A DNA stretch of 64,000 nucleotides from Salinimicrobium gaetbulicola. GTDB taxonomy: Bacteria > Bacteroidota > Bacteroidia > Flavobacteriales > Flavobacteriaceae. Below, in pieces: positions 44,644 through 54,000 of this stretch. The DNA lies in assembly GCF_042676025.1 (NCBI RefSeq), contig NZ_JBHTJP010000032.1, positions 124,001-188,000 on the forward strand, read 5' to 3'. Position 1 is the first letter of the stretch, and each line of letters starts with the position of its first letter. The translations under genes were made by a program, and so were the position numbers. A model generated the notes under the pieces. The model did no database searches. It saw only the letters and a list, made by a program, of their open reading frames with translations, and was not told the origin of the DNA.

Positions 44644-45798
44644 TTAATACCTGAATACGGCATTCATTTTTGAATCCTGTGCAGGCATGAATTCATTTTC
44701 CATTAGATAAACTTTTCCTCCCTGCTCAATTACCTTGATAGCAGCGAGGTTCATTAGTGACATGTTGGTAGAATTTGGTTCTTCATGAATATCTACACTA
44801 GCCATATTTTCATTGTAATTTCCCCAAATATCTTCCCTGTTTTCCAGGAAGAGGGTATCTACTTTCCCTTCAAAGATCGCCGGAATGATCTCGGAAACAG
44901 CCGTAGACGTTCTTCCGGGTTTTAACTCCCTGAATTGATTCATTTTATTTTCCTTCTCCTTGTTAAAGTGCGGATCTAAAACATCAAGAGTTGCCGCGTG
45001 TAGGGCCAGCATATTTTCATAATCTGAAGGATTCCCCGGTACCGATTTGTCATATAGATTTTTATAAGTGTTCGCTTCCTGATAAATTGGGAAGAAACTA
45101 TCCTGGCAAGCTATTACTAAAGGTACTTTTTCATTGTGTAATACTTCTCTTAACCCCTCATCAACCGCTCTAAAGAACCTTAAGATCTCATTTTTCCGAT
45201 CCCTTTCCGCTGCTCCCTGACCATGCATAATAGTATCACCGGTGGCAGGATTTTGACTTTTAAATTGCAATGCCTTTTCTTCATAATCATAACCAACCCG
45301 GTCTTCCAGTCGGGAAGGGGTAAGGTCATTTACGGCTACTTCGCCAATACTGTAGAGATTTCCTTCGTACAATTGAACTCTGTCCAACTGTAATGCCAAT
45401 ACATAAAAGCGGGTATTCCCAGAGAACATTGGAATCAATGGTTTAAGATAGAAATGGTCTGACACATAAGTAAAAGCTTCAAAATTAACAGGTAAGGTGA
45501 ATTTTTCAAAGAAACCATCTGCCATAAAGATCGCAAGCCCATCTGACTGATGACGCCAAAAATCACTGTCATTTAAAAGATCATCCAGAGGTTTTGCAAT
45601 GCTATTGATCTTATCCTGTGGTAATCCGAAATTTTTAAGTTTCTCATTTACCTTTTTCCATTGGCTTTTTAATTGGATTCTGTCTTTTTCCTCCAGCACA
45701 TCCTTTCCTATTCTTTGGGTAGGGATAAAAATTGAAATACATGGGTTGTTGTCAAATTTGGCTAAATTTTCAAATTGATTTTTTGTCAATATAGGCAT
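44644..45798 (-). CDS. baeRF-type protein (bacterial homologue of archaeo-eukaryotic release factor)
   Basis: The 384-residue protein begins with PCISIFIPTQRIGKD, has a central RNase H-like domain (FYVLALQLDRVQLYEGN, about 133-149) and ends with an L7Ae-like domain (VDTLFLENREDIWG, GGKVYLMENEFMPAQDSKMNAVFRY). This is the architecture of baeRF proteins, bacterial relatives of eRF1/Pelota, whose function is mostly untested and proposed to involve stalled ribosomes or stress. The peptide-release GGQ motif of eRF1 is not visible; MHGQGAAERDRKN (about 190-203) may be its remnant site, as seen in some baeRF groups. It is a single gene. Confidence 0.8.
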   Translation of the reverse strand: MPILTKNQFENLAKFDNNPCISIFIPTQRIGKDVLEEKDRIQLKSQWKKVNEKLKNFGLPQDKINSIAKPLDDLLNDSDFWRHQSDGLAIFMADGFFEKFTLPVNFEAFTYVSDHFYLKPLIPMFSGNTRFYVLALQLDRVQLYEGNLYSIGEVAVNDLTPSRLEDRVGYDYEEKALQFKSQNPATGDTIMHGQGAAERDRKNEILRFFRAVDEGLREVLHNEKVPLVIACQDSFFPIYQEANTYKNLYDKSVPGNPSDYENMLALHAATLDVLDPHFNKEKENKMNQFRELKPGRTSTAVSEIIPAIFEGKVDTLFLENREDIWGNYNENMASVDIHEEPNSTNMSLMNLAAIKVIEQGGKVYLMENEFMPAQDSKMNAVFRY

Positions 45799-45883
45799 GA
45801 TTGTTTGATTTTAAGAAGCATATCGCAGACTCAGATATGCTTGGTTATTTCAATTGTTAAGTTACTGTAATTGAGGTGTTTTG

Positions 45884-45891
45884 CAAAAGTA
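45884..45891 (-). promoter_or_regulatory. Probable -7 element for the baeRF gene
   Basis: On the minus strand TACTTTTG (45891-45884) fits TAnnTTTG, 85 nt before the ATG, leaving a leader of about 80 nt. Confidence 0.5.
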
Positions 45892-45973
45892 ATTACTTCT
45901 GTCAACTCATAATTTTTCCTTAATTAGTAAGAAGCTCCCAGTTAATTTTTCTTAATAGGAGGAATTAAAAAAT

Positions 45974-46795
45974 TTACCACCAGACTATAAAAAATCTTTC
46001 ATATAAATCATCTCCTTTTTTCATCCAGACTAAAGGCGACTGCTCTCTGGATAGTAGCCCCGAAATTTTAGGAAGGACTTCTTCAAAGCTTTCCCATACC
46101 TGATTGTGTCTTGGATCTATGGGCCAGTCAGGTTTTTTAGGGGAGTGAAAAAGAGCATTTCCGTAATCCACTTTTGTGAATTCTGACGCCTTTATCCAAA
46201 AGCCGGATACCGCATCTGGGTTTATTTCTGAAAAATTCATTTTTTCATCCCAATTTTTCGGAAGGAATAAATTGGCCTTAAAACATATTTTTTGGGTCAC
46301 TTCTGAGGGATCAATTTTTAACCGGTCGAGAAGAGGCAAGGTTTCCTTTTGGTGTAATAATGGGAATTGGTTATTCTGTAGCCTCTTTAATTTTTCAGGG
46401 AAACTATCCCTTCGGTTAGGGCCTATCCAGCAGGCTCGGTCTCCCCGTATTTCAGGATCAAACAAATAGAATTTATAGACCAATTCCACGTGTGAAATTT
46501 CTCCGGAAATTGAATTTTTCAGAATAAAGTCAAGTTCACCCAAGGTTTTCTTTTCAAAAATGACTTGTTCATTATGAGCAAGTACCTCTTCATGAGAAAA
46601 GTGGGTTACATAATATTGGAAGAAGAGTTCCATCCTTTTTCCTAAGACCATGGAGGGAGAAAATTCCAATGTCCTGGGTAATTTTGAAATAGGTGCTTGC
46701 TTCAGATGATATGGTTGATAAGGAAACTTATTTTCCTTCCAGATCTGCCGTGTGTTCAGGAATCCGGCAAATTGGAATAAGACTTTATTTTCCAT
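45974..46795 (-). CDS. DUF1853 family protein
   Basis: The 273-residue protein has a PD-(D/E)XK-like core: KKTLGELDFILK (Asp near 89) followed by ISHVELVYKFYLFD (Glu near 104 and Lys near 108), with conserved RGDRACWIGPNRRD. DUF1853 has this nuclease-like fold but no known function. It begins 11 nt inside the AI-2E transporter gene, so the two are coupled. No signal peptide is seen. Confidence 0.78.
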   Translation of the reverse strand: MENKVLFQFAGFLNTRQIWKENKFPYQPYHLKQAPISKLPRTLEFSPSMVLGKRMELFFQYYVTHFSHEEVLAHNEQVIFEKKTLGELDFILKNSISGEISHVELVYKFYLFDPEIRGDRACWIGPNRRDSFPEKLKRLQNNQFPLLHQKETLPLLDRLKIDPSEVTQKICFKANLFLPKNWDEKMNFSEINPDAVSGFWIKASEFTKVDYGNALFHSPKKPDWPIDPRHNQVWESFEEVLPKISGLLSREQSPLVWMKKGDDLYERFFIVWW

Positions 46796-47855
46796 CCGAT
46801 TTATTTTCTTTACTCAGAAGATACCCAAAAGGCTGGAGGGGTTCCACATTTTGAAAAATGACATTTATGATCGCCAGGATAGGAATGGCGAGGATCATTC
46901 CGATTATACCCCAAACCAGATTTCCAACGATCACAGAGACGATAACAGCAAAAGGATGCAGATCAACTTTATCTCCCACCACATAAGGATTCATAATATA
47001 ACTTTCAATGAACTGACCAATAAAAAAGGTAAGTGAAATTCCAACCAATACCATTGGATCACCTGATGTGAGATAGCCAAAGACCATTGCCATACCAAAG
47101 CCAATTACATTTCCTACATAAGGAATAATACTGAAAACAGCCGCCAATACACTTACCAGGATGAAATTACTAACCCCAGATAGGCCCAATCCAATGGAGT
47201 AGAACACAGTCAAAAAAGCAATAAGGATTAATTTACCTAGAAGGTACTGTTGAGTGACGTTGGCTGAGTTGGTGATTACATCTTCAATTTTTTGCCTTCG
47301 GTCATCAGGGAAAAGTTTGAGAAGAAAACGTTTAAAGTGTTTCCGGTAATTGAGCGTAAAAAAGATATATACAAAGGTTAGGAGGTAAGTTCCGAAGAAA
47401 CTCATTACCGAATTGATCAAACCTGCTGCCTTTTTCCGGGGATTGGAACCAATGCCGATATATGGAAAGGAGGTGTTGCCTGAGGAGTCTTTGAGATCTG
47501 AAGTATTAAGAGGCGTTCGGTCCAGTACAAATTGTTCCAACTGTTCGATCTTGGGTTTCATGGTCTCCTTGATCTTTGGCCAATCATCTGCCAGGTTCTT
47601 TACCTGCATTGACAAGAGGGCAAAAAACCCGATAGAAATTAAGAATATTAAGATCGTATTTATTAGCGATGCCGTAGCCCTATTCATAAAAGATCTTTCC
47701 ATTAATCTGCTGAGAGGGTAAACTAGTAACGCCAAAATAATGGCTATACTTAAAGGAGCTAAAAAAGGCTTAGCCTTGATAAGACCAGAAAATGTGAAAT
47801 AAAGTAAGAGAATGGAAAGTGCTGAAAATTGAAGGATTTTCTTTCCGGATGCCAT
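46785..47855 (-). CDS. AI-2E family transporter (PerM/TqsA-like)
   Basis: The 356-residue membrane protein has about eight hydrophobic segments, a large soluble loop at about 80-150 and the family signatures GLSGVSNFILVSVLAAVFSIIPYVGNVIGF and YIMNPYVVGDKVDLHPFAVIVSVIVG. Members export AI-2 or act as Na+/H+ antiporters; the substrate here is unknown. The gene overlaps DUF1853 by 11 nt and is divergent from the truA-like gene. Confidence 0.9.
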   Translation of the reverse strand: MASGKKILQFSALSILLLYFTFSGLIKAKPFLAPLSIAIILALLVYPLSRLMERSFMNRATASLINTILIFLISIGFFALLSMQVKNLADDWPKIKETMKPKIEQLEQFVLDRTPLNTSDLKDSSGNTSFPYIGIGSNPRKKAAGLINSVMSFFGTYLLTFVYIFFTLNYRKHFKRFLLKLFPDDRRQKIEDVITNSANVTQQYLLGKLILIAFLTVFYSIGLGLSGVSNFILVSVLAAVFSIIPYVGNVIGFGMAMVFGYLTSGDPMVLVGISLTFFIGQFIESYIMNPYVVGDKVDLHPFAVIVSVIVGNLVWGIIGMILAIPILAIINVIFQNVEPLQPFGYLLSKENKSDGK

Positions 47856-47955
47856 TTGGTTTTTGGTTTGGTTTATAGTGAATATACAAAACCCAAAGGC
47901 AAAATTTTCTAACTAAAAGTTAAAGAGGTTAGCAAGTATAGGTCTTTGAAATAAT

Positions 47956-47963
47956 TACATTTG
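47956..47963 (+). promoter_or_regulatory. Probable -7 element for the truA-like gene
   Basis: TACATTTG fits TAnnTTTG, 19 nt before the TTG start, which supports initiation at that TTG. Confidence 0.55.
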
Positions 47964-47982
47964 TAAGAAAGGGATAAAAATT

Positions 47983-48768
47983 TTGAAATCACAACGCTAT
48001 TATTACCTTCTAGAAATCCAGTATCTGGGTTACCGTTTGCATGGCTGGCAAATACAACCCGGGCTTAAAACGGTGGAAGGTCTGGTCAAGAAAACCCTGA
48101 AATTCGTTTTAAAAGAAACAAAGTTCAAAATTTTGGGAGCCAGCAGGACAGATGCCATGGTATCTGCACATCAAGCCGCTTTTGAACTTTTTATTGACCA
48201 TGATCCTTTAGAAAACATGGCCGATTTTTTAGTACTGTTCAACGCCAACCTTCCGCAAGATATAAGGGCGCTAAGTATTAAAGAAGTAGATGCAAAATTC
48301 AATATTATCCAAAATCCCAAACAAAAAGAATATTTATACTTGTTTGCCTTCGGAAGAAAAAGCCACCCGTTTGCAGCTCCTTTACTGGCAACGTTTTTAG
48401 ATCATCTGGATATCGATCTCATGATGGAAGGCGCAAAGCTTTTTGACGGCACTCATAATTTCAGGAATTACTGCACGAGGCCTACAGAACATACCATCCT
48501 GGAAAGAGAAGTTTCTTTTTGCCGAATTGAACCCAATTCTGAAATAACCGCAAGTTTTTTTCCGGAAAAAACATTCTTGTTACGAATACAGGGACCAGGT
48601 TTCCTTCGTAATCAGATTCGATTGATCATGGGAACCCTTGTTATGCTGGGAAGAGGAGACCTGAGTTTGGAGGACATTCAAAAAAGCCTGCAAGCCGATG
48701 TAGATATGCCCATGAGTTATATCGCACCCGGGAGTGGCCTAATTCTGAATAGCGTAGATTTTTCCTGA
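47983..48768 (+). CDS. truA: TruA-type tRNA pseudouridine synthase (divergent)
   Basis: The 261-residue protein has LEIQYLGYRLHGWQIQPG (about 10-27), the catalytic Asp in GASRTDAMVSAHQ (about 52-64), the FDGTHNFRNYC region and FLRNQIRLIMGTLVMLGRGD. TruA makes pseudouridine at positions 38-40 in tRNA. Around the Asp it has RTDAMVSA where usual TruA has RTDxGVHA, so it may be a paralogue with another target. The start is TTG, since no upstream in-frame ATG exists and the first ATG lies inside the conserved core. Confidence 0.85.
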   Translation: MKSQRYYYLLEIQYLGYRLHGWQIQPGLKTVEGLVKKTLKFVLKETKFKILGASRTDAMVSAHQAAFELFIDHDPLENMADFLVLFNANLPQDIRALSIKEVDAKFNIIQNPKQKEYLYLFAFGRKSHPFAAPLLATFLDHLDIDLMMEGAKLFDGTHNFRNYCTRPTEHTILEREVSFCRIEPNSEITASFFPEKTFLLRIQGPGFLRNQIRLIMGTLVMLGRGDLSLEDIQKSLQADVDMPMSYIAPGSGLILNSVDFS

Positions 48769-48774
48769 TTCTAA

Positions 48775-50874
48775 TTAACCTTCCTTAGCAATAATTGCAA
48801 GAGCGAGTCTAATGGTCCAGTAATCTATTGATTCCTCAAAGTGCTCATAATAAGCTTTGAGAGTAGGATCCTTCAATTCCCCTTTTGCTTTTTTGACAGC
48901 TTTAAGTTCTTTCTTAGTTACAAAGTTATGGAGGTCTACGTCCTTGTCCATATCATATAATTTGGCAAGGTGTGAAAAAATGGTAGTGACAGCCAGTTTT
49001 CTCTTTTTTGAGATCTCTTCCACACTTAAGCCATCCTTGTAAAGCTCATAAGTTTCTTTATAAGTACTGCTTTTTTTCCGAACTTTTTTTTCTCGTTTTT
49101 CCTTACTAAAAGCAATGATCTCTTTGATAAAGCGATACCCGTAATTTTGCATTTTTTGACGTCCCACCCCGCTTATTTGCATGAAATCTTCATCGGTCAT
49201 AGGGCGTTGTTTTTCCATTTCCTTGAGCGTCGCGTCGTTGAAAATAAGGTATGCAGGGAGTTCTTCTTCGTTTGCCAGTTCAAGCCTTAACTTTCTCAGT
49301 CTTTCGAAAAGGGTATTTTCAACTTTCTTTTCAGCTACCTGAGGTTCTTTTGTTATTTCTACATGACTTACATCTGCTAACCGCACTTTTTCTTTTTCAA
49401 AAAGCACCTTTTTAGCAAGACTTGTAAGCCTGAGTTTATTTTGGTCGTGAAACGCAATTTCCACATAACCTAAATTAATAAGCTGAATAAGGTATTGCTG
49501 CCAATCCCTCCAGGAAATATCTTTTGCGATCCCAAAAGTACTGAGTTGCTGGTAGCCTTTTTCCAGTACATTTGAATTATGTGCACCCCGTAAAACGTCT
49601 ATAACCATTGAAATTGGCTCCTGTTCTTTTAGTCTGAAAATGGTTGACAAAGCCTTTTGAGCCGTGATGGTACCGTCAAAGAATTCCGGCGGATTCTTAC
49701 ACACGTCACAATTCCCGCAATCTTCGGTGATCAATTCACCAAAATAGCTTAGCAGGATCTTTCTTCGGCAACTCAGGGCTTCGGAATATTGCTTCATTCG
49801 ATCCAGTTTTGCCAATTGCACCTGTGAGTTCCCGCCGGTTTCAGCAAACTTCTGAAGCTGGATCACATCGGCATAACTATGGAATAACAATGTAGAGGAG
49901 GGCAGACCATCTCGACCTGCACGTCCTATTTCCTGGTAATAGCCTTCTAAATTCTTCGGAAGGTTAAAGTGGATCACCCACCTTACATTCGATTTATCGA
50001 TCCCCATTCCGAAGGCGATCGTAGCACAAATGATCTGATTTTTATCATTAATGAAATCTTCCTGGATCCTGGTTCTTTCGGTATGTGATAACCCTGCATG
50101 ATAGGCTTCTGCGTCATAACCTTTACTTTGTAGTTTGGCAGCCAGATCTTCGGTGTTCTTTCGGCTTAAACAATAGATGATCCCGCTTTCATTTTTCCTG
50201 CCTTTTAAAAAAGCTGTTATCTGTTCAAATTTTTTGGTGCCTGGCCGAACATCCAGGCTTAAGTTCTTTCGGTCGAAGGATGCTATATGTCTTTTGGCAT
50301 TGGGAATATTAAGCTGGTCACAAATATCTTTTCGCGTGGCTTTATCTGCAGTCGCCGTTAGTGCTATCATAGGAGTAGAGGGGTAGCGGTTCTTCAGATA
50401 ACCTAACTGCGTATAGGCAGGTCTGAAGTCATGTCCCCAGCTGGATATACAATGGGCTTCATCAATGGCGATCAAACTTATGTTTCCGGAGGAAAAAAGT
50501 GCATCTATATACTGCAGGCTTTCCGGTGCCACATAGAGCAGTTTTATCTCATTTTTAGCGACCTTATCAAATATACCTTGTTGTTCAGCTTCGGTTTGGC
50601 TGGAGTTTAAAAATGCTGCGGAAATACCATTTGCCTGTAAGCCATCAACCTGGTCTTTCATTAACGCGATCAAAGGCGAGATCACAAGGGTGGTGCCGGG
50701 AAGCAGAATGGCCGGTAACTGAAAGCAAATTGATTTTCCCCCACCGGTAGGCATGATCACTAAGTTGTCATTCCCCTCAAATACCGAATCTATGATCTTA
50801 CCTTGTAAAGGCCTGAAGGTATCATATCCAAAATATTCCTTTAGAGCTGTAAAAATCTGCTTTTCTTCCACCAT
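48775..50874 (-). CDS. recQ: ATP-dependent DNA helicase RecQ
   Basis: The 699-residue helicase has Walker A MPTGGGKS (about 41-48), IAIDEAHCISSWGHDFRP, IGRAGRDGLPS, a zinc-binding CRRKxxLxYFGExxxxxCGNCDxC, RQC winged helix, HRDC domain (about 525-600) and an additional C-terminal helix-turn-helix (about 620-655). RecQ unwinds recombination and replication intermediates. It is a single gene, converging on the truA-like gene with 6 nt between stops. Confidence 0.96.
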   Translation of the reverse strand: MVEEKQIFTALKEYFGYDTFRPLQGKIIDSVFEGNDNLVIMPTGGGKSICFQLPAILLPGTTLVISPLIALMKDQVDGLQANGISAAFLNSSQTEAEQQGIFDKVAKNEIKLLYVAPESLQYIDALFSSGNISLIAIDEAHCISSWGHDFRPAYTQLGYLKNRYPSTPMIALTATADKATRKDICDQLNIPNAKRHIASFDRKNLSLDVRPGTKKFEQITAFLKGRKNESGIIYCLSRKNTEDLAAKLQSKGYDAEAYHAGLSHTERTRIQEDFINDKNQIICATIAFGMGIDKSNVRWVIHFNLPKNLEGYYQEIGRAGRDGLPSSTLLFHSYADVIQLQKFAETGGNSQVQLAKLDRMKQYSEALSCRRKILLSYFGELITEDCGNCDVCKNPPEFFDGTITAQKALSTIFRLKEQEPISMVIDVLRGAHNSNVLEKGYQQLSTFGIAKDISWRDWQQYLIQLINLGYVEIAFHDQNKLRLTSLAKKVLFEKEKVRLADVSHVEITKEPQVAEKKVENTLFERLRKLRLELANEEELPAYLIFNDATLKEMEKQRPMTDEDFMQISGVGRQKMQNYGYRFIKEIIAFSKEKREKKVRKKSSTYKETYELYKDGLSVEEISKKRKLAVTTIFSHLAKLYDMDKDVDLHNFVTKKELKAVKKAKGELKDPTLKAYYEHFEESIDYWTIRLALAIIAKEG

Positions 50875-51004
50875 GCTGCAAAGGAAAACAAAGCATCGGC
50901 AATAAACAATAAGAACGAAAATCTTTCCGAAGCAAAAGAGTCAGGTTAAATATTCATGTAGACTAATGGGATTATTTTTACTTTTATAGAAATTACCAGA
51001 ATCT

Positions 51005-52087
51005 ATGGGAAAGCGTAAAAGGTATTTATCAAGAAGGCCAACATCCAAAAAGTCATTGAATCAGGCACCGGGAACGGTAACCTATGTTGGGAGTAAGGAA
51101 ACAGTAGAAACCAAACTTGATATTATTGATTATAATACCACTTCATATGAGCGATTTACTTCAGATTCTATAGAGGACGCCTTTAAGTTTGAAGAAGAAA
51201 ATAATGTTACCTGGTTCAACATTGATGGACTAAACAACACGGGAGCCATCACCAAGCTCGGAAAATACTACGAATTACATCCGCTTATTATTGAGGATAT
51301 AGTTAACACTAACCAGCGGCCTAAGATCGATGAATATCAGGATTATTTTTTCATTGTAGCAAAAATGCTTTATAGAAATAAAGAAGGGACTCTTGAAAAT
51401 GAACATATAAGCATTGTTCTTGGTAAGAATTATGTACTGAGCTTTCAGGAAGCGGGGGGTGATGTATTTGACGGAGTGCGACAACGCCTGGCCGGTGCAA
51501 AAGGACGGATAAGAAGCAGGGGAGCAGATTATCTAGCTTTTGCCCTACTTGATGCTATTGTCGATAATTATTTTATTGTCCTTGAGGAGATCAGTGATAA
51601 GATCGAGGATATTGAGGAGAGGCTTTTAAGTGTGGAACCAAATGATGACATCACCTTTGAAATACAGGAACTTAAAAAGACCATGTTGCGCATAAGAAGA
51701 GCGGTTTTCCCACTTAGAGAAGTAGTTAGCCGTCTGGAAAAAGTAGATGGTGGTCTTATTGACGAACAAACCGTTCATTACATAAGGGATCTGTATGATC
51801 ACATTTTACAGGTCTCAGAAAATATTGAGGTTTACCGGGAAATGTCCTGGGGTCTTATGGATATGTACATGACCACCATTAGTCACAAAATGAACGAGGT
51901 TATGAAGGTGTTGACAATTATGGCATCGATCTTTATCCCGCTTACCTTCCTGGCAGGTATCTACGGAATGAATTTCAAATATATGCCAGAGCTGGATTGG
52001 GAATACGGTTATCCAACCCTATTGATAATAATGCTTCTTCTGTTCATTGGTATGATGATCTACTTTAAACGTAAACATTGGTTATAA
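51005..52087 (+). CDS. corA: Magnesium/cobalt transporter CorA
   Basis: The 360-residue protein has the long cytoplasmic domain, coiled helices and two C-terminal transmembrane segments with the signature YGMN (about 321-324) between them (TFLAGIYGMNFKYMPEL). The basic N-terminus (MGKRKRYLSRRP) is usual. CorA is a pentameric Mg2+ channel. It converges with the hemerythrin gene, stops 4 nt apart. Confidence 0.95.
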   Translation: MGKRKRYLSRRPTSKKSLNQAPGTVTYVGSKETVETKLDIIDYNTTSYERFTSDSIEDAFKFEEENNVTWFNIDGLNNTGAITKLGKYYELHPLIIEDIVNTNQRPKIDEYQDYFFIVAKMLYRNKEGTLENEHISIVLGKNYVLSFQEAGGDVFDGVRQRLAGAKGRIRSRGADYLAFALLDAIVDNYFIVLEEISDKIEDIEERLLSVEPNDDITFEIQELKKTMLRIRRAVFPLREVVSRLEKVDGGLIDEQTVHYIRDLYDHILQVSENIEVYREMSWGLMDMYMTTISHKMNEVMKVLTIMASIFIPLTFLAGIYGMNFKYMPELDWEYGYPTLLIIMLLLFIGMMIYFKRKHWL

Positions 52088-52091
52088 GCGA

Positions 52092-52568
52092 CTAATGAAG
52101 CCAGAATTTATCATGCCAGTCATCGGGGTCCGGAGTCTCAATGGTATCTTCTCTCGCTTTTAGTTGCTCCAGCCTTTCTTCTGAAGCTTCTTGCTGAATC
52201 TCGTTGAATAAAATCCTTTCTTCAAAGCGAATGTGCTTCTCAAGTTGTTTCTCAATTTCAGAAAGTGATCTTATAATATTGGATTTTTCGTTGAACAGGT
52301 TATTTAGTAGAATATGTTCCCTTTTGGCTCTTTTTATGAGCGGATGGTCATTCCCCAATATTGTAAAGATCTCATCTTCTTCAAATTTAAAATGTGGAAT
52401 GAGTTGAGATTTATAGAAATGATCTGTATATGCCTTAATCCGATTGTCAGAAATTTGTTTTTTTCGGCCTTCTCTTATTTTCCAGCATAGCAACAGTCCA
52501 TGATGGTGCTCTTTACTTAGCGGTTTAAGTGCTTCATGTCTTTTTAACGGATGATTCATATTGCTCAT
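52092..52568 (-). CDS. Hemerythrin-like domain protein
   Basis: From the ATG at 52568 this is a 158-residue four-helix protein with the metal-ligand pattern LSKEHHHGLLL, IPHFKFEEDEIF, a central His (KREHILL) and HIRFEERILF. Hemerythrin-like proteins bind O2, NO or iron through a diiron site. The frame is open to 52601, but the promoter-like element at 52586-52593 lies there, so the shorter start is preferred. It is a single gene. Confidence 0.85.
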   Translation of the reverse strand: MSNMNHPLKRHEALKPLSKEHHHGLLLCWKIREGRKKQISDNRIKAYTDHFYKSQLIPHFKFEEDEIFTILGNDHPLIKRAKREHILLNNLFNEKSNIIRSLSEIEKQLEKHIRFEERILFNEIQQEASEERLEQLKAREDTIETPDPDDWHDKFWLH

Positions 52569-52585
52569 TTTGAAATGAATATTTC

Positions 52586-52593
52586 CAAAGGTA
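52586..52593 (-). promoter_or_regulatory. Probable -7 element for the hemerythrin gene
   Basis: On the minus strand TACCTTTG (52593-52586) fits TAnnTTTG, 18 nt before the ATG at 52568. Confidence 0.5.
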
Positions 52594-52725
52594 TAATGCA
52601 TAGATTGGTAAACCTATGATTGGTATCATGTTTATTGTAAGGAGATTATGAAATCAAATTTATCAAGCCATTAACAATTTTATAATCGATTCTCATTTAC
52701 ATTTAATGGTTTTTAAATTAATGGA

Positions 52726-53049
52726 ATGAGAAAATTGACTTTAATAATGTCGGTAGCCTTATTTTTAGTAAGCTGTGGCTCCAGTAATTACTCTTTTAAA
52801 GAGCAGAACGTAATAAGAATGGCCGTTGACACTCCGGAATATTTCGATAATCCAAAAATGCATTCCTTTGATAAAGAATGCAGGAGTCCTCTGACCGATC
52901 CCCGGGATGGTACGGAAATCAACTTTCTGAGAGCTTCCTGGCCGGTAGCTGATTACAAGGTGCCAACCGGTAAATATGGAGTAAGACAGGGAGAATTGTT
53001 ACGAGTAAACTGTAAAACAGGTGAGGCCATAGGGATCGTGAAAAGATAA
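52726..53049 (+). CDS. Small lipoprotein of unknown function
   Basis: The 107-residue protein has a lipoprotein signal with the lipobox LVSC (Cys17). The mature part has two further cysteines (KECRSP, RVNCKTG) and the segment DPRDGTEINFLRASWPVADYKVP. No family is recognised. It is a single gene before a bidirectional terminator. Confidence 0.75.
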   Translation: MRKLTLIMSVALFLVSCGSSNYSFKEQNVIRMAVDTPEYFDNPKMHSFDKECRSPLTDPRDGTEINFLRASWPVADYKVPTGKYGVRQGELLRVNCKTGEAIGIVKR

Positions 53050-53052
53050 ATG

Positions 53053-53088
53053 AAAAAAGGCGACTTAAATAAACAGTCGCCTTAACTT
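53053..53088. terminator. Rho-independent terminator, bidirectional
   Basis: AAGGCGACT (53057-53065) pairs with AGTCGCCTT (53075-53083), with an A-run on the left. It ends the lipoprotein gene and the leftward ATP-grasp operon. Confidence 0.85.
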
Positions 53089-53105
53089 TTTAAGTTGGAA
53101 GTCAT

Positions 53106-53993
53106 TTATACCTCCTGTATCACAAAAAATCCGTCATTGCCCTGAGATTGATATAATGGCATAAAAATATACGCATCCCATTCGCTTCTAATCTCCTTTC
53201 CATTGCTGATAGCTAATAATTCACCTTTTTCGATCTTTTGGAAATTCTTATATCCAGATTCCATTTTAAAAGAATCTCCCTCCTTGATTTCATGCCGGTA
53301 AATGATCTCAAAAGTCTTTTGTTCCGGTGCATTTTCCTTGGCAAATTTATCAACGCAGTCCGGATAACAGGATATTTTCGAAAGGTCTAGACCACAAGCT
53401 TCTTTTAAAGCCAGCCAAATTACTCCTTCATGATTTTCTACGGAAGCCGGACTGGTGTGCTGTCCTGCTTCAAACACAAAGCCTGTTAAGCCGGTTCTGC
53501 TCATGTAATGGTCAATAGCTCCATAAACGATATCACTAAATCCACGGACAATATAAGTGGGGAATTTATGGGCCCAGGGATCATTATCATTAACCTCCTG
53601 AACTGATATATAAGGCAGACTGTCAGAAGATGTTGTATGGCAATCCAGGAAATAGCGCTTTGAAAATTGAGATTCCGGAAACTGCTCCAGTACCTCAATG
53701 ATCTCCTGCATTTCTTTTTGTTCGGTTGTATCCGGATCTTTATTTACATTTTCTTCGATCCAGGTCCTGTTGAGATCCTCATCAATATATCGCTGACCTT
53801 TTTCAAGAGCTGTAGTGTTTCCGCGTACCCCGACTATTCTTCCGTTAATTTCCGGTTGATTCTTTTCCAGTTCCTCGAATACTTTTTCCAGGGCTTTTAC
53901 ACCGCTGGGTTCATTACCGTGGACACCTCCCGTAACGAATAGGAGTGGGCCTTTTTTGTTACTGGTATAATTTCCTATAATTCTACTTTTCAT
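53106..53993 (-). CDS. Succinylglutamate desuccinylase/aspartoacylase-family zinc hydrolase (AstE/AspA, M14 fold)
   Basis: The 295-residue protein has the zinc site VTGGVHGNEPSG (His25, Glu28) and FLDCHTTSS (His119), RGNTTALEKGQRYIDEDLNRTW, and the catalytic Glu in FVFEAGQH (Glu175). The family hydrolyses N-acyl or amide bonds of amino acids or peptides. It is the last gene of a three-gene operon with DUF1704 and an ATP-grasp ligase; the spacer before it is 23 nt and made mostly of a TCTAT repeat. Its true substrate is unknown, and removal of a group added by the ligase is inference. Confidence 0.86.
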   Translation of the reverse strand: MKSRIIGNYTSNKKGPLLFVTGGVHGNEPSGVKALEKVFEELEKNQPEINGRIVGVRGNTTALEKGQRYIDEDLNRTWIEENVNKDPDTTEQKEMQEIIEVLEQFPESQFSKRYFLDCHTTSSDSLPYISVQEVNDNDPWAHKFPTYIVRGFSDIVYGAIDHYMSRTGLTGFVFEAGQHTSPASVENHEGVIWLALKEACGLDLSKISCYPDCVDKFAKENAPEQKTFEIIYRHEIKEGDSFKMESGYKNFQKIEKGELLAISNGKEIRSEWDAYIFMPLYQSQGNDGFFVIQEV

Positions 53994-54000
53994 ATTTTAT

